Shown here in pieces: positions 1-4,264 of a stretch of 6,293 nt of DNA; positions within the stretch are counted from its first letter, which is position 1, and each line of letters begins with the position of its first letter. This DNA is from an uncultured Chlorobiales bacterium (GTDB lineage Bacteria > Bacteroidota > Chlorobiia > Chlorobiales > Thermochlorobacteraceae). The position numbers were made by a program, and so were the translations under genes. The stretch is from NCBI GenBank assembly GCA_937959145.1, contig CALGMC010000033.1, forward strand, positions 1 through 6,293. The letters run 5' to 3'. Below the pieces are notes generated by a model that saw only the letters and a program-made list of their open reading frames with translations, was not told the DNA's origin and ran no database searches.

Positions 1-512
1 AAAAAAATTTTATCGGCAAGCGACTCCAATTCGTTGGCGAATTTGGTAAAGTTGATTTCGTCGTAGAGTAGTTCGGCGGCGCGAAGCACGAGTAGCCCTA
101 AGCCAATGGAAGTGCTTTTTGAATTGAGCACGCGAATTTGAAGTTGGGTCGTGATATTTTTTTGAGCGCGGAGTTTGCGGTAGGTGTCTGCACCTTGAAC
201 CGCCGCCGCTCGTGCGTTCTTAATCGTGTTGCTGAATTGCGCCGATTGATGAATGGAAACGATGGCGTCGTAGTTCGGCGCGAGTTTTTTGTAGACTTGA
301 ATGAAATCGTCAACGCTCGGCTCCTCGATTTTTATCGAGTGGCGACCTTTGAGCGTTTCGCTGTAAAACAACTCGCGGTCAATGTCGATATGATTGTCGT
401 AATGAACCGTGTTATCGATGATCACTTTGAACGGCACTTCACGAATGTTGTATTGGTAAAGAAGGTCTTGGGGTAAATCGCAAGAAGAATCGGTAACAAT
501 CGCAATTTTCAT
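1..512 (-). CDS. DegV family (fatty-acid-binding) protein, 3' end cut off by the window edge
   Basis: The frame opens at ATG 512-510 and stays open to the left edge, giving 170 residues of a family that usually has about 280. An in-frame TGA directly precedes the ATG (515-513), so this is the first possible start. The N-terminus MKIAIVTDSSCDLP is the classic DegV opening. It is followed by VPFKV (res 26-30), a YDNHIDIDRELFY stretch (38-50), PSVDDF (65-70), YDAIVSIHQS (81-90) and the strongly diagnostic NSKSTSIGLGLLVLRAAEL (130-148). Known members bind a fatty acid and in many bacteria present it to a FakA-type kinase for phospholipid synthesis; they are cytosolic. No kinase gene is visible here. 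The usual TSxPS and SGT ligand motifs read IEEPS (62-66) and SNT (94-96), so the ligand may differ. Family assignment is firm; the substrate is inference. No Shine-Dalgarno sequence is seen. The gene is divergent from apaG. Confidence 0.9.
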   Translation of the reverse strand, partial: MKIAIVTDSSCDLPQDLLYQYNIREVPFKVIIDNTVHYDNHIDIDRELFYSETLKGRHSIKIEEPSVDDFIQVYKKLAPNYDAIVSIHQSAQFSNTIKNARAAAVQGADTYRKLRAQKNITTQLQIRVLNSKSTSIGLGLLVLRAAELLYDEINFTKFANELESLADKIF

Positions 513-597
513 TCAAGAAATGTGTTTTGTCTTGGTGTTGAAATTTACTTAAAGGCTGAAATATATTTGTCTTTAATTTAATCACTCCTGATTTCAG
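513..597. promoter_or_regulatory. Divergent intergenic region between the DegV gene and apaG, with promoter-like core
   Basis: This 85-bp AT-rich gap separates two genes that start outward, so promoters for both should lie in or near it. On the plus strand, TATATTTG at 562-569 matches the Bacteroidota -7 consensus TAnnTTTG exactly. A GTTG at 537-540 lies 21 bp upstream, within the 19-21 bp usual for the -33 TTTG box. On the minus strand, TATATTTC (565-558) overlaps the same core with one mismatch, but no good -33 box is seen for it. No Shine-Dalgarno sequence precedes either ATG. The consensus match is visible; promoter activity is inferred. Confidence 0.4.
562..569 (+). promoter_or_regulatory. 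Candidate -7 promoter element (TATATTTG) for apaG
   Basis: The octamer fits TAnnTTTG, the -7 box recognised by the Bacteroidota primary sigma factor. GTTG at 537-540 is a plausible -33 element at 21-bp spacing, and the apaG start codon is 28 bp downstream. The match is exact but short, so chance occurrence in AT-rich DNA is possible. Confidence 0.35.
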
Positions 598-1014
598 ATG
601 ACAGAAATTTGCAACGTTGTGCTCGATAGACTGGTTGAAATCGCGCCAGAGCATATTGAAAAACCTTACAAATACGCCTACGCTTATACCATCTCAATTC
701 ATAATGCTTCGTCCTACACGATTCAAATTCATTCACGAAAGTGGGTGATTAAAGATGGCGATATGAAAGACCGAATCGTTGAGGGAGAGGGCGTCGTCGG
801 CGAGTTTCCAATTCTCAAGCCCGGTGAAAAATTCACTTACCGCAGCTACATGGTCATGCTCTCGCGCTACGGCAGTGCGCACGGCTCTTACTACGGAACT
901 TTCACCTACGAGTCTGAGCCTGAAGGATACTTCAATGATAGCAATATCTACCTCATTCACGGCGAGCCGTTCGAAGTTCCGATTCCCGAATTTCAAATGA
1001 TTCACCAAGATTGA
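598..1014 (+). CDS. apaG: ApaG domain protein (Co2+/Mg2+ efflux protein ApaG family, DUF525)
   Basis: A complete 138-residue ApaG protein, slightly longer than the E. coli protein (about 125). ApaG is a small cytosolic protein with a fibronectin-III-like beta-sandwich. Mutant phenotypes link it to Co2+ resistance and Mg2+ efflux, but its biochemical role is unresolved. The key family features are present: the early strand YAYTISIHN (res 28-36), RKWVIKDG (47-54), the hallmark GEGVVGEFP with its GxGxxG pattern (63-71), KPGEKFTYRS (74-83) and the closing strand GEPFEVPIPEFQM (122-134). Residues 84-121 are Tyr/Gly-rich and slightly expanded relative to the enterobacterial form. The start is the first ATG after an in-frame TGA at 589-591, and no Shine-Dalgarno sequence is visible. 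Unlike E. coli, there is no apaH or ksgA beside it. It stands alone, divergent from the DegV gene and convergent with the nuclease gene. A TAnnTTTG-like box 28 bp upstream may drive it. Confidence 0.93.
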   Translation: MTEICNVVLDRLVEIAPEHIEKPYKYAYAYTISIHNASSYTIQIHSRKWVIKDGDMKDRIVEGEGVVGEFPILKPGEKFTYRSYMVMLSRYGSAHGSYYGTFTYESEPEGYFNDSNIYLIHGEPFEVPIPEFQMIHQD

Positions 1015-1029
1015 AAATCAAAGCGATTC

Positions 1030-1064
1030 TAATGAGTAACGCGTAATGAGTAGTGAGTAACGCG
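1030..1064 (+). repeat. Tandem heptamer array, arm A (five 7-bp units)
   Basis: Five in-phase 7-mers read TAATGAG, TAACGCG, TAATGAG, TAGTGAG, TAACGCG with no gaps. The array starts 15 bp after the apaG stop codon. Units fit the degenerate pattern NRRYGMR. It contains TAA, TAG and TGA in all three plus-strand frames. It is the left arm of an inverted pair with 1079-1106: bases 1044-1062 pair with 1081-1099 at 16 of 19 positions. Confidence 0.75.
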
Positions 1065-1078
1065 AAGCAAAGCCATTT

Positions 1079-1106
1079 TTCATTACTCACTCTTCATTAT
1101 TCATTA
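1079..1106 (-). repeat. Tandem heptamer array, arm B (four units, inverted)
   Basis: Read on the minus strand from 1106 down, the units are TAATGAA, TAATGAA, GAGTGAG, TAATGAA, the same family as arm A in opposite orientation. The stop-rich strand faces the downstream side of the minus-strand nuclease gene. With arm A it can form an imperfect hairpin with an 18-nt loop. No T-run follows on either strand, so it does not look like a standard intrinsic terminator. Confidence 0.72.
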
Positions 1107-1110
1107 TGAT

Positions 1111-1171
1111 GGATTCCTCACTCTGTTCGGAATGACAAGCGTTCCGTCATTCTGAGCGAAGCGAAGAATCC
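1111..1171. repeat. 61-bp imperfect inverted repeat (REP-like, contains the GTCATTCTGAGCGAAGCG motif)
   Basis: The left arm 1111-1136 and right arm 1146-1171 are 26 bp each and complementary at 20 of 26 positions, with a 9-nt loop (1137-1145). The ends are exact: GGATTC pairs with GAATCC outside, and AATGAC with GTCATT inside. The right arm carries a GTCATTCTGAGCGAAGCG core that I recall recurring in intergenic DNA of many unrelated bacteria, which suggests a dispersed palindromic element. It ends 8 bp from the stop codon of the nuclease gene, between two convergent genes. It could stabilise or end transcripts from either side, but no U-tract is present. Confidence 0.7.
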
Positions 1172-1179
1172 AACTTGTT

Positions 1180-3969
1180 TTACTTCACCAAGAGCATTTT
1201 CTTCGTCTCTACGAAATTCTGTCCCGATGTGCCATTCGTTGCCGTCGCTTGCAACCGATAGAAATACACCCCGCTTGCAAGATGGCTCGCGTTGAAATTC
1301 ACTCGATATGCGCCTGCCGCTTGGCGCGAGTTCACAAGCGTTCCGACTTTCCGACCAAGCACATCAAACACTTCCAACTTCACATCGCTAAAAGAAGCCA
1401 ACTGATAAGCAATCGTGGTTGTAGGATTAAACGGATTCGGATAATTCTGCGCGAGTGCGAAAGCCTTTGGCGAAGCATTGTCGCGTGGTGTTGAAGAAAG
1501 CCGTCTGAAATCGAAGCGCGTCCAAACAGGGTAGTGGTCGGACGTCGTAGAAAGATAACTGCCGATATACGACGGATTTTCAACGCGCTCGGTGCTATCC
1601 ATGTGCACGCCATAAAGTTCGTTGGAAATCATAATGTGGTCAATCATTTCGCCCGATGTTTGCGACTGCAAACGGCGCAAACTCAGCGACTTCGTAACGA
1701 CCTTGTAGTTAAGCGAATCGTTGACAAAGTTGGCGTAAGGCGAAGGCAGATTATTGACAACAGAAACATCGACATCATCGTTGTAATCGCCGAGAATGAC
1801 GTAGTTCTGCGTGGGGCGATTCGCATCAGACCATGTTTTAAGTTGTTGCGAATCGGCAACGCGGCGGTTGTAGTCGTTGATGGGATTTGTCTGCGTGGCT
1901 TTTGCATGGATGTTGACGGCGTGAATGCGTTTTGTAATGCCGCCGATGGTGGCGTCAAAAACAAACTCGTAAGGCCAGCGACCGTTTGCCCAGTCGCCTG
2001 TGGTGAAAGTGAACGACGCCGAGACGCTATCAATCGTCGATGTTTTGTAGATGTAGGCGGTGCGTTGTGTTTGCGTAATTGGCGCAACGAAGCCTTTCCA
2101 ACCCGTGCCAAGCGTATCGAGCAAACCTCTGAAATAGGAATTGTCGCTAATTTCTTGCAACGCCCAAAGGTCAGCATTAACGGTGCGAATCACGCGCGCG
2201 GCATTGCGCAACTGTAAATCGCGGTCTTGCGGACCGTTGGTCGGGCTACCGAACCAAATAATGTTCCAAGTGGCGATTTCAAGCGTTGAGTCGCGTGGAA
2301 TGTTTTCGTAAGGAATCACAAAAGTAGTCACGCCGGGAATGTCTTGCGCAAATCGTGGCAAAATTTGTCGCGTGCCACGAAACTCGCTCACAACGCCGGT
2401 AACGGTAACGGGGTTAATCGGTGCCGTTGCGCCAATCAGCGAGGTTACATCGTTATCAATTCGCAGTTGAATTTCGCCTGTGGCGTCAGTGAAGCGATAG
2501 TTTGTGTTTCCTTGAAATGCAAAGGGAACGGCGGTTGAGTTTAATTGACGAATCGTAGCATCTTCAACAACAACCAGCGTGCCTTCAAGGGCTTCGTTGA
2601 TTTGCGAATTGGTAACGACGCGCGGCTGAACGAGCACTTGTCCGCCCGGAATAATTTGAAAGGTCGGCGTGATGTTGTTGACTTCGGAAATTTGAAACAA
2701 GCCTGTTCCCGGTTGACTTGGCGCCGGTTGAAACTCCGTGGTTGCGCCTGTAATCACAACTGAGTCGCCAAGTTGCGCTTGTGCGTGAAGCGCGGGAATA
2801 AACGCCGCCATGCCGCCTGTTGCATCTTGAAAATAGGCAGGTCCGCCAAATTGATTGGCAACCGTAATCCGTCCGCCAACGGTAACAACCGAGCCAAGTG
2901 GCAAGGCGCGTGCCGCCGCAATCGAGATAAGTCCACCTGCGCCTTGTGCGCGTCCGAAAATGTTGATAGTGTAAGGGTCGTTCAAGGGGTCGTTGGTGTC
3001 AATTAACAATCCTGCTGAAAACAAGCCTGTATCGGCGGGCGAAAAAACAAGTTGAGCAGTGAATTGCGCGCTTTGCAACAGCGTATCAGGAAACGACGGC
3101 AAATTTTGCAGAGTGAAAGCCCCATTCGACACCGAAAGCACCACCGTATCAATGATGAGCGGGGCTTGACCCGTGTTTCTCACCACAACATTGCGCGTTA
3201 GGGAAGTATTGACCGTAACGGTTGGAAATGAAAAACTGCTATCCTTCGGAATCGGAACGCCGTCAATCACCACTTGAAGCGACGGATTCGGATTGGCACT
3301 GCGAAGCGAAGTAATGAACGCCGTATTGTTCGGATTATTGCCTTGACCAAAGGTTAAGTTCTGCAAGTTGCCGGTGGCATCTGTGCCGTTGAAATCGGCG
3401 AGCGATTGCGTGGAGTTATTCGCGGCGACAAAACGCTGTGCGCCTGCCGTTTGGGAGGCAATCAATTTCGGAGGTGCAGTTGCATTGAACTGTGCGCCCG
3501 GTGTGCCGCTTGCAAGCGCGTGAATACTGCCATTGACGCCTGCTGTGCCGCTTCCTGCCGCTTTAATCATAATCATCTCGGTGGCGGCAATGTCGAAGTC
3601 TGTGGGATTGTCGCCTGTGAAATAAGTCGTGTTACGAAGCCCAACATCGAGCACAAAATCGGACGGGTCAATATCTGCCGCTGAGTTATCGTTGCGCAAC
3701 ACAATCAGCGTTCCTGACGGCACACTGCTCCAAAGCGAAATGTTGGTAAAAGTGAACTTCCCGCCACCGTCGTTTGCCATGCTTGAAGTGAAATCCTTGA
3801 CAATCATGCCACGCATGTCGAGGTTGTTTTGAATCACCAAGAGCTCGACCACATCGCCTGCTATGCCTGGTGCAGTCGTACCTTGATTGAAGAATTTGTT
3901 GACAACCACGCTTTGAGCGAAAAGGGGAAGAGAAAAAGCAGAGACCAATAGCAAGAGAAATTGCTTCAT
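1180..3969 (-). CDS. Secreted multidomain endonuclease/exonuclease/phosphatase-family protein with T9SS C-terminal sorting domain
   Basis: A complete 929-residue protein. Domains in order: signal peptide (res 1-19, cut after FAQ); lamin-tail-like beta domain (about 20-165; GDVVELLV, LDMRGMIVKDF); linker; ASH/choice-of-anchor-like Ig domain (about 230-340; NTGQAPLIIDTV, DTNDP); two OB-like repeats (about 345-440 and 445-547), each with an F-x-DATG signature; the catalytic EEP domain (about 562-822); and a T9SS type A sorting domain (about 835-929; NYPNPFNPTTTI, VFDVLGRKV, SGVYFYRL, KKMLLVK). EEP catalytic motifs are all present: ATWN (N569), LQE (E606), VNIHAKA (H688), GDYND (D728, N730), IDH (D777) and SDH (D811, H812). 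It should be exported by Sec, then T9SS, and act outside the cell as a metal-dependent phosphodiesterase, probably a nuclease. The exact substrate is inferred. The ATG is fixed by an in-frame TAA 18 bp upstream. Confidence 0.9.
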   Translation of the reverse strand: MKQFLLLLVSAFSLPLFAQSVVVNKFFNQGTTAPGIAGDVVELLVIQNNLDMRGMIVKDFTSSMANDGGGKFTFTNISLWSSVPSGTLIVLRNDNSAADIDPSDFVLDVGLRNTTYFTGDNPTDFDIAATEMIMIKAAGSGTAGVNGSIHALASGTPGAQFNATAPPKLIASQTAGAQRFVAANNSTQSLADFNGTDATGNLQNLTFGQGNNPNNTAFITSLRSANPNPSLQVVIDGVPIPKDSSFSFPTVTVNTSLTRNVVVRNTGQAPLIIDTVVLSVSNGAFTLQNLPSFPDTLLQSAQFTAQLVFSPADTGLFSAGLLIDTNDPLNDPYTINIFGRAQGAGGLISIAAARALPLGSVVTVGGRITVANQFGGPAYFQDATGGMAAFIPALHAQAQLGDSVVITGATTEFQPAPSQPGTGLFQISEVNNITPTFQIIPGGQVLVQPRVVTNSQINEALEGTLVVVEDATIRQLNSTAVPFAFQGNTNYRFTDATGEIQLRIDNDVTSLIGATAPINPVTVTGVVSEFRGTRQILPRFAQDIPGVTTFVIPYENIPRDSTLEIATWNIIWFGSPTNGPQDRDLQLRNAARVIRTVNADLWALQEISDNSYFRGLLDTLGTGWKGFVAPITQTQRTAYIYKTSTIDSVSASFTFTTGDWANGRWPYEFVFDATIGGITKRIHAVNIHAKATQTNPINDYNRRVADSQQLKTWSDANRPTQNYVILGDYNDDVDVSVVNNLPSPYANFVNDSLNYKVVTKSLSLRRLQSQTSGEMIDHIMISNELYGVHMDSTERVENPSYIGSYLSTTSDHYPVWTRFDFRRLSSTPRDNASPKAFALAQNYPNPFNPTTTIAYQLASFSDVKLEVFDVLGRKVGTLVNSRQAAGAYRVNFNASHLASGVYFYRLQATATNGTSGQNFVETKKMLLVK

Positions 3970-4013
3970 TGTGTTTTCGTTATCAGGTTAGAAAAAAGCA
4001 GATTTAGAACCGC

Positions 4014-4019
4014 AATATA
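4014..4019 (-). promoter_or_regulatory. Weak candidate promoter core (TATATT) upstream of the secreted nuclease gene
   Basis: On the minus strand TATATTGC lies 44 bp upstream of the nuclease ATG and matches the first six positions of TAnnTTTG. No convincing -33 TTTG box is seen at the right spacing. The leader between it and the ATG is A/T-rich and lacks a Shine-Dalgarno sequence. This is only a guess at where transcription begins. Confidence 0.2.
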
Positions 4020-4067
4020 GACGTTGAGAAAAAAGCGGCGAAGTTAAGTTTTTGTAATCCATCAGTT

Positions 4068-4109
4068 TGATGAATAGTGAATAACGAGTAATGAGTCATG
4101 ATGAACGAG
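4068..4109 (+). repeat. Tandem heptamer array, arm C (four clear plus two degraded units)
   Basis: In-phase units read TGATGAA, TAGTGAA, TAACGAG, TAATGAG, then the poorer TCATGAT and GAACGAG. They belong to the same NRRYGMR family as arms A and B. Arm D faces it in inverted orientation 81 bp away. It lies about 100 bp upstream of the nuclease start codon, on the opposite strand. Confidence 0.65.
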
Positions 4110-4165
4110 ACACAAGGCATTCTTTCGCCACTGATTCGTCTCAATTATCTGTGCAAACCCGCGTC

Positions 4166-4255
4166 ATCGGTTCAATCCGTGTTCCAATCTTTCACTATTC
4201 ACTCCTCACGCTTCATTATTCATTTTCAATCGGCTCAATCCGTGTTCCGAATCTT
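4166..4255. repeat. Pair of 26/27-bp direct repeats flanking heptamer arm D
   Basis: Copy 1 at 4166-4191 and copy 2 at 4229-4255 share the core TCAATCCGTGTTCC exactly and differ over their whole length by one substitution and one inserted base. Their starts are 63 bp apart, nine heptamer lengths. The first 14 bp of each also resemble the last coding bases of glgE (4270-4283). This looks like a local duplication. Confidence 0.75.
4191..4225 (-). repeat. Tandem heptamer array, arm D (five units, inverted)
   Basis: Read on the minus strand from 4225 down, the units are AAATGAA, TAATGAA, GCGTGAG, GAGTGAA, TAGTGAA, again an unbroken 7-bp phase. It follows the glgE stop codon by about 40 bp, with its stop-rich strand in the direction of glgE transcription. 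It lies between the two copies of a 26/27-bp direct repeat. Confidence 0.7.
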
Positions 4256-4264
4256 CGAGATTGA

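Larger units (their letters stand above)
3970..4264. other. 295-bp intergenic region between glgE and the secreted nuclease gene
   Basis: No credible gene is present. Reading toward the nuclease gene from the glgE stop, it holds a direct-repeat copy, heptamer arm D, the second direct-repeat copy, about 55 bp without recognisable structure, heptamer arm C, and a roughly 98-bp AT-rich leader that should contain the nuclease promoter. Both flanking genes run on the minus strand. The length and repeat content argue against tight co-transcription. Confidence 0.7.

Noticed and set aside
138..476. 112-codon plus-strand open frame at the left end
   Set aside because: It is the antisense shadow of the DegV gene, which is clearly coding on the minus strand.
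1044..1099. Rho-independent terminator for apaG or the nuclease gene
   Set aside because: The hairpin stem is AT-rich and imperfect with an 18-nt loop, and no run of T follows on either strand. The larger 1111-1171 palindrome also lacks a T-tract.
1030..1106. CRISPR-like or small RNA element from the repeats
   Set aside because: The units are 7 bp and directly abutting with no spacers, so this is not CRISPR. No promoter or T-run terminator supports a discrete RNA gene.
1534..2217. 227-codon plus-strand open frame antisense to the nuclease gene
   Set aside because: Its peptide is rich in Arg, Val, Asn and Cys with no recognisable domain, and it mirrors the conserved EEP catalytic domain on the other strand.
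4166..4255. Insertion sequence or MITE with target-site duplication
   Set aside because: The direct repeats are 26/27 bp, longer than typical target duplications. The 37 bp between them holds only heptamers, with no terminal inverted repeats or transposase.
4250..4262. Small palindrome AATCTTCGAGATT just after the glgE stop as a terminator
   Set aside because: The 5-bp stem is too short and AT-rich, and no T-run follows it in the direction of glgE transcription.
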